From Sinonovacula constricta (lineage: Eukaryota; Mollusca; Bivalvia; Cardiida; Solecurtidae), in assembly GCA_007844125.1 (NCBI GenBank), contig CM017559.1:37314326-37378325 (forward strand): DNA of 64,000 nt, read 5' to 3'. The notes beneath the pieces were generated by a model, which did not search any database, was not told where the DNA came from, and was given only the letters and a program-made list of their open reading frames with translations. Numbering within the stretch: the stretch's first letter is position 1; each line of letters opens with the position of its first letter. Positions 1-11,521 of the stretch are shown here, piece after piece. Position numbers and translations under genes: made by a program.

Positions 1-40
<40 letters not shown>
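1..40. repeat. (GA)n microsatellite
   Basis: Twenty uninterrupted AG dinucleotides at the very start of the window; the run probably extends to the left. Confidence 0.98.
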
Positions 41-45
<5 letters not shown>

Positions 46-940
46 TATAGTATTTAAGCGATGAGTGGTTAAACAGCGATTACAATGACATATGTAATCC
101 GAATAGGAGATTTTTTTCTGAATTCTTAAGATCCCTTTTTCAGTAATTTTGAGAATTTCCTAGCAAAGTCAAACATTAACATTAATTCCTAAGTGAAATG
201 ATCACTTTACGAATTGTCTGAAAACTTAAAATTAAACGAATTTTCTGGTTTAAGAGTTTGTCTGTAGCATTCGGGTTGATTTTGAAAACAATAACAATGC
301 ACAACTTGCATTTTTCCAACAAATATAATGGCATAAAAAAGATTTAAGATTGCAAGCAGAGCTTACCATTTAAATTTCAAGATCGATTGGACGCACCAGC
401 TGCATTTATGTTTGCCAAAAAGTAAACTTAATAAAACATGGCAAATCGACCTCAATATATATGCTGCCATTTTGGGGCAGTGAAAAGTGGACATGATGCA
501 AGCTATCATTGAGACATTCGACATTAGCGAAATAACATTTTGCCTATTTGTTGCCTATGTTTTTGTGGAAAATAGGTACACTTACTATCGGAATCAGATG
601 ATATTGGCGTCTTTCATTTTTAAAACCAATGTTTTCAATGTCTGTAACCATACATTTCACTATGAGCTAGCATCGCGCTTGACATTTGCGAGAATTATTA
701 GAACTTACTGATATGTCGGACTTGTTTACATGTGATACATCGCTATTATCTATTATTCTATTACATTATGCTACCACTACGAAGTTGCTTAAATCAGATA
801 TGGGCGCATTTGTTAAGATCGCTGATATTTGCTTTTAATTGACCCATTTACGTGCTTAAGATGTCATATTTTTTCATGTTTATATTTGGACTCTTTGCCA
901 AGAGAAAAATGATAAATATACATTTATCTTCACCCATTAT
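41..940. other. Intergenic or intronic, nothing recognised
   Basis: AT-rich unique-looking sequence. The only open frame of note (487-711, 74 codons, +) has no recognisable domain, no useful splice context and ordinary composition for noncoding DNA. I see no RNA gene. Confidence 0.5.
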
Positions 941-1135
941 TGGCGACGCGCTGGAGCCGCCTAAATGCTGAAAAATATTGCACATGCGAGCGGATGTCTT
1001 CGGACATTCTCGTTCTAGCTAGAGAATGATCGAGGGAAAATGGACAAGGCGTTCCGAATTCCGGAAGTTTCGCGATTTACACATTCCCAACGTACGGGTT
1101 CTATTTCGGTAAATGACGTTCTTTTTATATATAAT
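941..1135 (+). repeat. Dispersed repeat, copy A
   Basis: This stretch and 1365-1547 are diverged direct copies of one sequence. They share TGGCGACGC, then GCGAGCGGAT, ATTCTCGTTCT, GCTAGAGAAT, CCGAATT-CGGAAGTT and CGCGATTTACAC in the same order and spacing. Copy A has diverged most in the links between these blocks. Probably a short interspersed or MITE-like family; no terminal inverted repeat or poly(A) tail is clear. Confidence 0.7.
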
Positions 1136-1364
1136 TATAGCGAGTATGCAGTATTATTATTATATGTAAAGTTGTTCTTTGTATTAATATGTTTATAAAT
1201 CTTACGAAAATTATTGGTTATTCGTTTAAAATTTACTATTTTCTCTATTTCTAAATATAGATCAATAGCGCATGTAGTGGTACGTTATGAAAAATATCAA
1301 TTTTACTCATACACAGATGACTATCGTGGAATAGTTTAGTGGTTATGGACTTGTTAATCAGTTT

Positions 1365-1547
1365 CTGGCGACGCTATAAAAATGCATTTGCGAGCGGATC
1401 TCCTCGGCTATTCTCGTTCTCGCTAGAGAATAGGCGAGTGAAAATGGGCGAGGTGATCCGAATTTCGGAAGTTCCGCGATTTACACGTTCTCAACATACG
1501 GGTCCTTTTTCGGTAATTGGTGTTCGTTTAATATTTATATTTATCCC
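1365..1547 (+). repeat. Dispersed repeat, copy B
   Basis: Second copy of the repeat at 941-1135, in the same orientation about 420 bp away. A 73-codon open frame crosses it (1339-1560), but since the frame consists of repeat sequence and is not kept open in copy A, I do not call it a gene. Confidence 0.7.
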
Positions 1548-1772
1548 ACCATCTCTGTAAATATCGGTTGATATACCCCGTGTGATAAAGATGAGCTTTA
1601 TCAACCGATATTCGCGCACCTGCTCTAAGCCGGACTACTTTTTTGACGAAACGATCAGGAGTGTTTACGAGAACGAAACTCATTTATTCCATAATTATGC
1701 TTGTGGTCACCCCAAATATGTCCATAATATAAATTTTGCTGAAATAGAGCAAAAGAGGCTATTAAAAAAATA

Positions 1773-1852
1773 GGATGCGAGCGGTTTCGATCTCTGACCT
1801 GCAGGATTGAAAACTTAAGTGGCAGCGTCTTTACCGACTGAGCTAACCGGAC
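1773..1852 (-). repeat. tRNA-like sequence, probably a SINE head
   Basis: Read on the minus strand, it begins GTCCGGTTAGCTCAGTCGGT, a good RNA polymerase III A box in a D-arm context. A box-B-like stretch (AGATCGAAACC) follows at a tRNA-like distance. The B box is imperfect and the ends do not form a clean 7-bp acceptor stem, so it is more likely a tRNA-derived SINE or tRNA pseudogene than a functional tRNA. Confidence 0.5.
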
Positions 1853-2041
1853 AGTTGCTCGCTACTCTCCGGTTTTATTTAACAATGATATAGTAAATTT
1901 GAAAAAAAAAAAAAAAAAAAAATCAATCAGAAAAATGAAACAACATGTATTACAGAAACATGATTAAAATTGTTTAGTGATATTAATAAAATCAATAAAA
2001 GTACGAATTTGTAGTCTGCAAAAATAAAAACAAATCTCGAA

Positions 2042-2389
2042 ATGTCAGATCATGCGAGTCCCCGTTGTTTTGATGTTATTTAGTGTGAATTGAAAGCATG
2101 TGATGAAGAATCGCGTAAAAATCTAAGCAGTGTTGAAGAGATGAGCTACGAGGATTTCGAGGCAAAATCTGGCTTTAATCCGAACATTTTTTAGAATGAA
2201 ATTGATCTTGAATCTGTGGTGACTGTCTCAGATTGCAATCATCTGCCTAATCTTAGGGCAGACCCTGATGATCAAATGTCGTTACATGATGAACATTCAA
2301 ATGGTTTAGATAGAGCTCGATCTTTAGTCGAACCAAATACAGCTGACTGCACAGATCTGGACAAATGTGCTAAAAATCACAGTTTCTAG
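2042..2389 (+). pseudogene. Broken acidic open frame, family unknown
   Basis: One frame from ATG at 2042 to TAG at 2387-2389 (116 codons) is interrupted only by two in-frame TAG codons (2081 and near 2191). Between the stops it reads like a real, acidic, Ser/Asp/Glu-rich protein: E-E-S-R-K-N-L-S-S-V-E-E-M, S-Y-E-D-F-E-A-K-S-G-F-N-P-N, later D-P-D-D-Q-M-S-L-H-D-E-H. Composition this biased is unusual in the AT-rich surroundings. It may be the N-terminal part of a decayed transposon-borne or processed gene. I recognise no domain. Confidence 0.4.
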
Positions 2390-2942
2390 ACGTTAACATG
2401 AACACCAACCCACCACCTCCAATCCCAACATTTCTCCAATTTCGCAAGTCATCCTGTCAAAAACACAACTGTCTTCGAAATTTTAAAGCGCTATATTCAT
2501 AATTATGTTCATAATTTCAATGTCATCAACAATTAAAATCCATGAGCTACTATTTGTTACAGCCACAAACACACACACAAACCTCGCGTTTCTTAATGCC
2601 AAATGCGTAGCAACTTTAATGTTACACGGCCTTGACATTACACACTACATGTATAACTTTACACGAGGGTGTGATTTTTGTTGTTCTTTTTTTTCCAACC
2701 ATTATTTTCAGTTATCGTAATAAAAAAAATACAACCTTATGTATAGCGCAAATAAAATAAAGAAATAACATGTTTATTGTTATATTTTTATTGTAAATAG
2801 AACTATTTCTTATAGCCGAATTACTCTATTGCTCGCGCATAAATTTCGTGTATTGCATTGGAATGTCAGATTATGTAACGGAGGAGCAGTAGCGGTAAAT
2901 TTAAATGTTTACCTTTGAAAAGCTGTTCATGGTGGGATAAAA

Positions 2943-3085
2943 AGAATACCAGGTTAGTGTTGATATAGATAAATGTTATCATGCTCGGCCCGAAAATCAG
3001 AAAGCACTCGGCAAGCCTCGTGCTTTCTGATTTTCTTAGCCTCGCATGATAACATTTATCTATATCAACACTAACCTGGTATTCT
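2943..3085. repeat. Near-perfect long hairpin (foldback)
   Basis: Two inverted arms of roughly 65 bases meet around position 3014. The left arm starts AGAATACCAGGTTAGTGTTG and the right arm ends with its reverse complement. Almost the whole arm pairs, with a few mismatches in the segment next to the A-A-A-A-T-C-A-G block, and the inner part CAGAAAGCAC/GTGCTTTCTG pairs perfectly. The loop is about ten bases. It looks like a foldback MITE or the joined ends of a palindromic element. Confidence 0.85.
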
Positions 3086-3429
3086 CTATTTATTTGTATT
3101 TATTCTTTGGTTGTAACTTTCATGCAGTTGAGGTATTTTTACTTTTTAAATTTCTAAACATTTATTTACATCTGACAGTTATATGAAGACATGTTTGTCC
3201 CTTTTTAGGATTGTACATATAAGTAGCCTTATATACCAACATTAAATTATTCCAGTGATTTTAATGTTTACTTAATAATTTAAATCAGTCATCTCTAAAT
3301 TTCTAATAAATATTAATTTTCATTGTTGCGTCGCCCTTTAATGCTTTGCATCAATGTTTTTCTTGTTTTAATACAGGTATGTTAGTGTGTTTTGTTGTTG
3401 CCATAAATCCCATTTATTTTTTTACCCAG

Positions 3430-3501
3430 CAAGGTATCTTATAACAACCTGAAGACAATTTCAGCGGACAGTTTTCGAAACACACCAAATATCAAATATT
3501 T
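3430..3501 (+). CDS. LRR exon 1 (one leucine-rich repeat)
   Basis: Acceptor CCCAG is followed by 72 bp and the donor GTAAGT. Read in phase 2 it gives KVSYNNLKTISADSF, then RNTPNIKY: the LRR consensus with N-N-L, I and F at the conserved spacing. A whole LRR on one 72-bp phase-2 exon is typical of animal LRR receptors, and the same length and phase recur in four more exons downstream. The codon completed with the next exon is TTC (Phe). The first two residues, K-V, are less canonical than the Y-L pairs of exons 2 and 3, but moving the acceptor four bases right would give a frame with an immediate stop. Earlier LRR or N-terminal cap exons must lie upstream of the window or remain unrecognised. 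Confidence 0.75.
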
Positions 3502-3558
3502 GTAAGTACATCAATGTCACACATTATTAAAAGAAAACCTTTATTTTATAATTATCAT

Positions 3559-3712
3559 GAAGGAGAAAAAGAAGAAGAAGAAGATGGTGATGATGATTAT
3601 TATGACAATGATGATGATGACGATGATGATGATGACGATGATGATTAAGATGGTGGTAATGATGGTAATTATGTGGAGATGAAGATGTCATGGTGACGAC
3701 GACGATGAAGAT
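3559..3712 (+). repeat. GAT/GAC-rich simple repeat
   Basis: Imperfect (GAT)n/(GAA)n trinucleotide run in the short intron between LRR exons 1 and 2, continuing with interruptions to about 3770. Confidence 0.85.
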
Positions 3713-3787
3713 ATTGATGTTGCAGTTGTTGCTGTGATGGGTGCTGCTGCTGATAACGACAATGATGCGGTATTTATTTTATTACAG

Positions 3788-3859
3788 CTATTTAGACAAT
3801 AACAAAATTGAAGACGTGGTAGAACATATGTTCAGCAATCTACCCAACCTCGTGTATAT
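3788..3859 (+). CDS. LRR exon 2
   Basis: A 72-bp exon between acceptor TTACAG and donor GTAAGT, phase 2 in and out. It encodes YLDNNKIEDVVEHMF followed by SNLPNLVY, a close match to the extracellular LRR consensus (Y-L-x-x-N-x-I, F, L-x-x-L). The intron before it is only 286 bp and carries a GAT-rich simple repeat. The next intron is 7.7 kb and contains a 160-bp repeat cluster and the 34-bp minisatellite. Role inferred: one turn of the ligand-binding solenoid. Confidence 0.85.
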
Positions 3860-4108
3860 GTAAGTACTTTTATAATGTTGAATACAAGTACCTGAGACAC
3901 TGTCAAGCAGCAATTTCTTTAAAGTAAGACGCTAAATAAATGTCTCATATATTTTGCTCCAATGTTGCATCTTAATAATACATGTCAATTAAAATATAAA
4001 AAGTTAAAAACAACAACAACAAAACATTATTATGTTTTCGTATTTACATATTTTTAAAAAAATATTTTTAATTTTTACTCCAGATACCTTATCTTCTTTC
4101 TCCAAAAT

Positions 4109-4205
4109 AGTCAATTAGTCACACATGAAGCACATGTGCTAAGGGCACTTCCATTGGTCAGTAACGCTCAATGCCCACCCCTTTCCTGATACCAGTGCAG
4201 CCTGA
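4109..4205 (+). repeat. Dispersed repeat, forward copy
   Basis: It begins GTCAATTAGTCACACATG and includes CATTGGTCAG and CCCCTTTCCTGATACCA. The same blocks occur in reverse complement at 7877-7970. Both lie in the intron between LRR exons 2 and 3. They are probably two oppositely oriented copies of one repeat family; whether they bound a single 3.9-kb element is unresolved. Confidence 0.6.
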
Positions 4206-6340
4206 GGCTGTGTCCAGCCGGTTAGGCCCACCCCCACTACCTTCTCCCAACCTATTTTACCACTACCTTCTCCCAACCCAATAACCTACCGCTGTGATCA
4301 CAATCTGCAGCCATTCGACGAGTGTGAAGCCAGAAAAAACCACATTCCAATGCTTTTTAAAGGCATTTTGTCACTCTTAACGAGACAATTACACACCATC
4401 AAAATACAGAGCAAATAGCAATTGTGTTCATTCTTCAGTCTGCTTCGATCATTGCCTTGTAGCTAGAAGATAATTTCATCAAAGTGTATACATGAGTTGC
4501 CATTTGAATCGTCCGCAAATATACCAATCGGAACACCTCAGATAACTCACGAATCATCTCTCGGATGTATGTAGGTAGTCGGATCGCCTCGGCCATTTCC
4601 CTAAATGGGACAAACGTCAAAACAAAGATGGCAGCTCCGATGACAGCTCATTACAGTATGAAGCTTGTAAAAGTTTGTGGCGGCTTCAGTTTTAAATCAT
4701 CCAAGTTTAATTTACCAATTGCAGCAGACATGCAGCTGTCAAGCGATGCCATTGTTCATGTTTTGTGCGAACTACATTTTAGGAAAATTCTTCTTCCGAC
4801 TTTCGGCGAACAAAACGATCGTGATTTCAATAAGTATCATTGCACCAGATACATCCGGGGGATGATTGCCCCGAGGACGGAATTACCCGAGGAGTTCCGA
4901 TTGCAAATAATTTTTTATACGGAATTTACCCTTCCTCAGGTAATGACTGACAGGACCCTTTAGCTAATGAGGTAACGGGATTTCCCCGCGTGTTCGCAAT
5001 GGTTAGCCCAACGGATTGACAGGTTAGACAGTTGTTAAGGAGGCGGTGGATAGTTCGTTACAAATAATGAATGAATGTTCCAAAACACAGCTATTGAACT
5101 AAGAGGTTTTCACTTGTCAGACAACTGTTACGTCGCATAGATCGCTTGTATCTTTATTAACCAATAAAGACTGTATACTTTCGCTGACAAATTAAGCAGT
5201 TGTGCAGTTGTAAGTGTTTTCTGGAGACTGACTCTTACAAATGAAATAGAAACATCCCTCATCTATCGCAATTAGACTAGCAGAGCAAAAACATGAGACT
5301 TAGGTCTATTGAGCCTCCTGCATAACAACGGTGAAAACAAAGGTGATCTGCAACCTTTGTTAAGCTCTATTGGAGTGTGATTTTAAAAGGGAAAAATTAA
5401 CAAATAAGACAGACTCGTGCAGCGTCTATAAAACTGAATGATTTAGCAATCCTCGCATTAGAGTTGAAGAAAAAAAGTAATGTATATTTTTAAGATTAAT
5501 GATTGTCCGTTTATAGTCAAAAGCAAGTTTACATCAAATTTTTCGTAAAGTATGATCTTTTTCGTCGATATGTTTTGCGTAGACTTATAGAACTATTTAT
5601 AGATCATAGAACGATAGAGCTATTTAGTGTCACCATCACTTATTTTCTTTAGAAAATGTAGAAAATAATATTATAATTATTATTATTATAATAGTAATAT
5701 AATTATAACAATATTAATAAACTCCTTGCTTAGTATCGCATTTTTTCTTCAAAGAAATAACTCCAATATAATCTGATCTTATGGTTAACAAAATACATAA
5801 ATATTTTGCCTGAGGTAAGATTTTGTGACTTAATTTCGCAAAATACAGCAATCAATAATATCTGGAAGATTCTTTATAGACTTTATATCGACTTTATAGT
5901 TTATATGCTAGAACTCGTAGCATATTTAAGCACGTTAAATACATTTACATGTATACCAATTTCGCCCGAATTCCCATTGAATACATGGTGTGACAAACAA
6001 AGCTGTATTGATTTGGCATGTTCTATGCAAAGCATTAGATGTTAGATCAAGCAAATATCAGAGAAAAATGTTAACTATTTTTTTTCTTAAAGACCGCAAA
6101 CCAGAATGTTGGCAGAATAAAATATAACTAAGCATTTCCTAATTGGAGCTGTTTTCCTCTAGACAAATCATTGTAGTTACTGGATAACAACAATACATTA
6201 TTGAATTAAGTTTCCAAGCAAAGCCTTTTAAAGACTAGACCGAAATGAAACAAATTTTGTACACAACATCAGATTAGCATTGTGTTCCAGTGCAAGCTTT
6301 ATTTGAAGTTTATACAAAACAAATATTTATCGAAATTGCT
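4206..6340. other. Intronic, nothing recognised
   Basis: AT-rich intron DNA. Two open frames (4565-4963 on + and 5806-6045 on +) have no domain and no splice-phase fit with the receptor. A palindromic ATTATAATTATTATTATAAT-like patch lies near 5670-5710. Confidence 0.5.
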
Positions 6341-6420
6341 GCCCTTGGCCGAGCGATTGGAGTCGCCGATTAGTAATACTTCATCACCTCACCGCATAGG
6401 TTCGAGTCCCGGTGGGGAAG
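6341..6420 (+). repeat. tRNA-like (Ser/Leu type) SINE head
   Basis: GCCCTTGGCCGAGCGATTGG carries the A-box/D-arm pattern of a type II tRNA, and GGTTCGAGTCCCGGTGGGG about 50 bases later is a canonical B box and T arm. The 5' and 3' ends do not make a full acceptor stem and a repeat family follows directly, so I read it as a tRNA-derived SINE head rather than a tRNA gene. Confidence 0.6.
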
Positions 6421-6459
6421 AGAACTTTTATTGTGTCTGACTAGGTGACATACTTCGTC

Positions 6460-7115
6460 GGCGGCGGAGCCTAACTTTGTAACCGTAGGTCCAAATGACT
6501 CCAAACTTAGTATGCATGTTTCTGGCAATAAATCGAAGTGCAGCGCACAAGAACCGTAACTCTACCTTGTTCCGTTTTTGAATTATTCCCCTTTGATTGA
6601 TTTTTAGAGCATTTCTTGTCCGGAGTGTAACTTTGTCACCGTAGGACCAAATGACTCCAAACTTGGTATGCATGTTTCTGGCAATGACTCAAAGTGCAGT
6701 GCACAAGAACTGTAACTCTACCTTCTTCTGTTTTTAGTTATTCCCCTTTGATTGATTTTTATTGAGCATTTCTTGTCCGGAGCCTAACTTTGTCACCGTA
6801 GGTCCAAATGTCTCCAAACTTGGTATGCATGTTTCTGGCATTGACTCAAAGTGCAGCGCACAAGAACTGTAACTCTACCTGTTTCCGTTTTGAATTATTC
6901 CCCTTTGATTGATTGTTTTAGATTTAGAGCAATTCTTGTCTGGAATGTAACTTTGTCAGCGTAGGTCCAAATGACTCCAAACTTGGTATGCATGTTTCTG
7001 GCAATGACTCAAAGTGCAGTGCACAAGAACGGTAACTCTACCTTCTTCCGTTTTTTAGTTATTCCCCTTTGAATGATTTTTAGTGCATTTCTTGCGAAGG
7101 GCATAACTTGTTGTG
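6460..7115. repeat. About four tandem units of ~155-165 bp
   Basis: The unit contains TAACTTTGTCACCGTAGGTC, CAAATGACTCCAAACTTGGT, ATGCATGTTTCTGGCA, CAAAGTGCAG-GCACAAGAAC and TTATTCCCCTTTGATTGATT in fixed order. Starts are near 6466, 6621, 6778 and 6942, with a decayed remnant to about 7115. It directly follows the tRNA-like head at 6341, so head plus tandem body may be one composite SINE-like element. Confidence 0.8.
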
Positions 7116-7876
7116 CATGTTTTTTGCAATGAGACAATTGAAAGGTTATTTTATATGTGAATTTTGTGCAAATACATTGCTAATATCTGTACAACAAAAA
7201 CTAATTAACATTTTTTATGTCGACTAACAAAATTTTCGTCAGGCGACACATCCTTCTCGCGGAGTTCTAGTGTTAGTAAGTCTTCAAGCGGTGCAACGGT
7301 AGTTCTACCCAGACAGTTTCCTGGAGTATTCTCGGCGGCAACAAAATAAACTAAATTATAAGAATTATTAAGTACCCCACCCCTACTTAGAGCCGTTAGT
7401 GTGCTAATGACAACTGCAAAAGAAACACAACAACAATTGAAAACTTAAAAACGTTAGTACCTATAGACACAATTACGTACTTACAAATACACAATTTATT
7501 GTAAATGGGATTTGTAAATAATACTTGGAAGTGAAATCAATGTACTTGTAATCGACCAAAATGTTTCGTCCTCTGAACGATACCGACCATCAGATGAAGG
7601 CACATAACTTAACGTAGATATTATATGCTCTTTAGTGTCGCCATCAGTTTTCATTTCTTTAGTCCGAGTATAATAAAAGATTTAAAGAAAGCAGGTATCT
7701 CAGAAATTTAATGGCTGACTCAATGGACATTTTGAGCTGCCCGTAAATGATGGGAAACTTTTACGTCACCTCCAGTTTCTTTATGTATACTAGCAGGTGC
7801 CCGCTGAGAGTTAATTAATTTATTTAGGAGGTAAACAATAGATTTATAACGGACGCAATAAAAGGGTAGGGTGCGT
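7116..7876. other. Intronic, nothing recognised
   Basis: AT-rich intron sequence without coding, RNA or repeat signals that I can support. Confidence 0.5.
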
Positions 7877-7970
7877 CTACTACTTCTGACCATAGTGGTA
7901 TCAGGGAAGGGGTTGGAGTGATTTGGTTCTTGCTGACCAATGCTGCACCATGTGTGACTAATTGTTTTTA
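7877..7970 (-). repeat. Dispersed repeat, inverted copy
   Basis: Reverse-complement partner of 4109-4205. On the minus strand it reads CAATTAGTCACACATGGTGC and then the CATTGGTCAGCAA and CCCCTTCCCTGATACCA blocks in the same order. Confidence 0.6.
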
Positions 7971-8656
7971 TTTACGATCTCCCCTACCCATATGGCATTC
8001 CTGTATATAATACACAAACTATATGTTCCAGATGTGACCTTACAGTAATGATTTTATCTTGGGGGTTGGGGAGCAGAAGAGGGGTCGGGGCTAGGATGTC
8101 TAAGGAACACCATTTACAATGCCTATAAATCGCATGTACATGTACGAGCAGCAGATCGAAAGTAGAATTTGTCATATTTCCTTATTGAATTAAGTTTAAC
8201 CTATACTAACATACATATGTATCTGTTAACAATGAAGAGTAGTGATCTCCCAGGGCTAACGTACAGTATTCACAGCATGGAATATTGTCTTTCAGAACGA
8301 TGGTTAACAACCGGATTAAAAGAGTTGCTTCAGAAGCTTTTTTTAATGCACCACTTTTAACTGAAATGTGAGTATCATAACCTAAACGTCATGCGTGGGA
8401 TTGACAAAATTAACCAATGATTTTTAAACCTCTCAATGTTTCGTCCTTAATCATCCATATCGATAGATGTGTTTGACTTGACCATGTTTCTATCAAGTAT
8501 TTGTTTCCAACAGATCAGACACCTGATCTGTACATTTAACACAAGAACAGATATTATTTCACGCAAACAATCGCATGGTTTAGAATCGGATATATTTCAA
8601 CTTAATTTAAATTGCTATTAATAGGTCAGCACTGATTCCTCACTTATTGGAGACAA
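7971..8656. other. Intronic, nothing recognised
   Basis: No supported feature. Short frames on both strands (7984-8175 on -, 8169-8360 on +) show no domain. Confidence 0.5.
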
Positions 8657-9845
8657 TCTATCGGTCCAGACAATACCATAACGTGTAACATCTATCGGTC
8701 CAGACAATACCATAACGTGTAACATCTATCGGTCCAGTCAATACCATAACGTGTAACATCTATCGGTCCAGACAATACCATAACGTGTAACATCTATCGG
8801 TCCAGACAATACCATAACGTGTAACATCTATCGGTCCAGACAATACCATAACGTGTAACATCTATCGGTCCGGACAATACCATAACGTGTAACATCTATC
8901 GGTCCAGACAATACCATAACGTGTAACATCTATCGGTCCAGACAATACCATAACGTGTAACATCTATCGGTCCAGACAATACCATAACGTGTAACATCTA
9001 TCGGTCCGGACAATACCATAACGTGTAACATCTATCGGTCCAGACAATACCATAACGTGTAACATCTATCGGTCCAGACAATACCATAACGTGTAACATC
9101 TATCGGTCCAGACAATACCATAACGTGTAACATCTATCGGTCCAGACAATACCATAACGTGTAACATCTATCGGTCCGGACAATACCATAACGTGTAACA
9201 TCTATCGGTCCAGACAATACCATAACGTTTAACATCTATCGGTCCAGACAATACCATAATGTGTAACATCTATCGGTCCAGACAATACCATAACGTGTAA
9301 CATCTATCGGTCCAGACAATACCATAACGTGTAACATCTATCGGTCCAGACAATACCATAACGTGTAACATCTATCGGTCCAGACAATACCATAACGTGT
9401 AACATCTATCGGTCCAGACAATACCATAACGTGTAACATCTATCGGTCCGGACAATACCATAACGTGTAACATCTATCGGTCCAGACAATACCATAACGT
9501 GTAACATCTATCGGTCCAGACAATACCATAACGTGTAACATCTATCGGTCCAGACAATACCATAACGTGTAACATCTATCGGTCCAGACAATACCATAAC
9601 GTGTAACATCTATCGGTCCGGACAATACCATAACGTGTAACATCTATCGGTCCAGACAATACCATAACGTGTAACATCTATCGGTCCAGACAATACCATA
9701 ACGTGTAACATCTATCGGTCCAGACAATACCATAACGTGTAACATCTATCGGTCCAGACAATACCATAACGTGTAACATCTATCGGTCCGGACAATACCA
9801 TAACGTGTTACATCTATCGGTCCAGACAATACCATAACGTGTAAC
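8657..9845 (+). repeat. 34-bp minisatellite, about 35 units
   Basis: Head-to-tail copies of a 34-bp unit starting TCTATCGGTCCAGACAATAC and ending CATAACGTGTAACA. Total length (1189 bp) is 35 units with almost no indels and very few substitutions. One variant, GGTCCGGAC for GGTCCAGAC, recurs at 8871, 9007, 9177, 9449, 9619 and 9789, spacings of 4, 5, 8, 5 and 5 units. That points to a 5-unit, 170-bp higher-order repeat. There are no variable spacers, so it is not CRISPR-like. Confidence 0.97.
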
Positions 9846-11521
9846 CTAGAACGACAACATAGAAGACGGTCTTTTTTAATTGTCTTGTTGGTATTGCTTA
9901 CCAGTTAGTCCTGTGCCTTAACAAATGTCAGTGTCTATGGCATAAGGACTTGAACGACACCCTAATAAAAAAGATGAATGTTGTTCTATCAATTAAATGC
10001 AGTTACCATTGCATTTCTTACGAACATTAAATTAAAGGTGTTAACAAACAAATAGTTGCATTGCTGTACATATCTCTCCACCAAATGCTACAAATGTGTC
10101 TTCGTCCTGAGGACGGAGTTAGATCAGAGGTTCTGATTTGAAATATAAAATTACAAAACTTATCCTATTCCCAATAAGCGGAACTAACAAAGTGTTGCTA
10201 CACCAATTTAGTTATTTTACACGTGTTCATGGTACAAATATGGATTCTATGTGGGCAGAATAACATTTAAGAATTTCTGCGTACAGGCAGCTACGCGCAA
10301 GCTTACACATATTTCGGATTGTGGATATGTGGAATAATATGACTTGGATAATAAAATGTTCATAGTTGATTTTTTTATATGGCGATTACGACAAAGCCGT
10401 CTAAATATTTATGTTGAACTTATTTAGTGTTTAAACAAACAGCAACCAGGACATATCTGGTGGGTTATCCCATTGCATGAAGTCTGTACACGTGTGTGTT
10501 GTTTTTTTTTACAAAAGTGAAAATTGTTAAATCAAAATAAATAATAGATCAAACTTTCACCTCTAATTACCGATTCTTGATTGGCATGTTATTAACTCAG
10601 TAGTACGTTTTCGAGTCAACTCTCATTTCTGTGTGTATCCTATGGTAACAATGTACTCTCCAAGAGTCTACGTTTAACTTGTGAAACGTTCGTTTATGTT
10701 ACTATCGGTTATGTTGATATCGACTCAGACCTTTTTAAATGTTCGAATCTGGAACTGTTATGTCAGACGTTTTCGATAAAAAGTATTGCAATAACATCGT
10801 TGAAATTCTTCGATGAAGGGTTATCTTTATGAGTGGATTCCTGATTTACCCATGTGAGCGATCAAAGCAGGTGAATTTGTTCATTGTCTCAACGTTTATC
10901 AAGTTTCTCCAAGGGCTTAATGAAAATGAAAGACTTTGGAACTCTTCGGCAAGCTGCCTCAGCACATTCTGCCTGCATCGTTTTGACGAATTTATGTGTA
11001 GATAAAAAAGTTTTAATTGCATCTAGATTGATATTAATTAAACACCGTTGGGTTAAGAGAAGGTAATTGTGTGTTATACTTAACGAGTATCTGTTTTGCA
11101 TTGATAACAGTTAATAAAACATACCTGTATGTCTTTTACAAAGACAACGGACTGAGTTTTTTAATCTGTTATAACACAATAACATTATCATAACAAGTCT
11201 GATTAAACTTTGTTTTGTGGATTATTAACAACACGCGTGTTATGATATACAAAATTGCAAACTTTATTACGAGTGGAAATATGCGATATGTAAACAGTGT
11301 AACATTTATTATTGTCATCTTTGATTGATTGGCACAATCTTTTATCTTATATGAAAGTAATATAGTTACTTACTAGTTAAAATTTTGGTGAAGAAACATT
11401 ACTGTGATAAACAAACTAAAAGTTTTAATCCACACCGCCGCGTATCTTTAAAAATACCTTTCTTGTTATTGTTTTAATCCTTTATATACATTTTATGAAA
11501 CAATTTCTTTATTTCTTTTAG
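9846..11521. other. Intronic, nothing recognised
   Basis: Unique-looking AT-rich sequence up to LRR exon 3. Overlapping frames on opposite strands near 10884-11101 have no domain or splice context. Confidence 0.5.

Noticed and set aside
8657..9845. Regular 34-bp direct repeats resembling a CRISPR array
   Set aside because: Units are contiguous without spacers, the genome is eukaryotic, and no cas genes are present.
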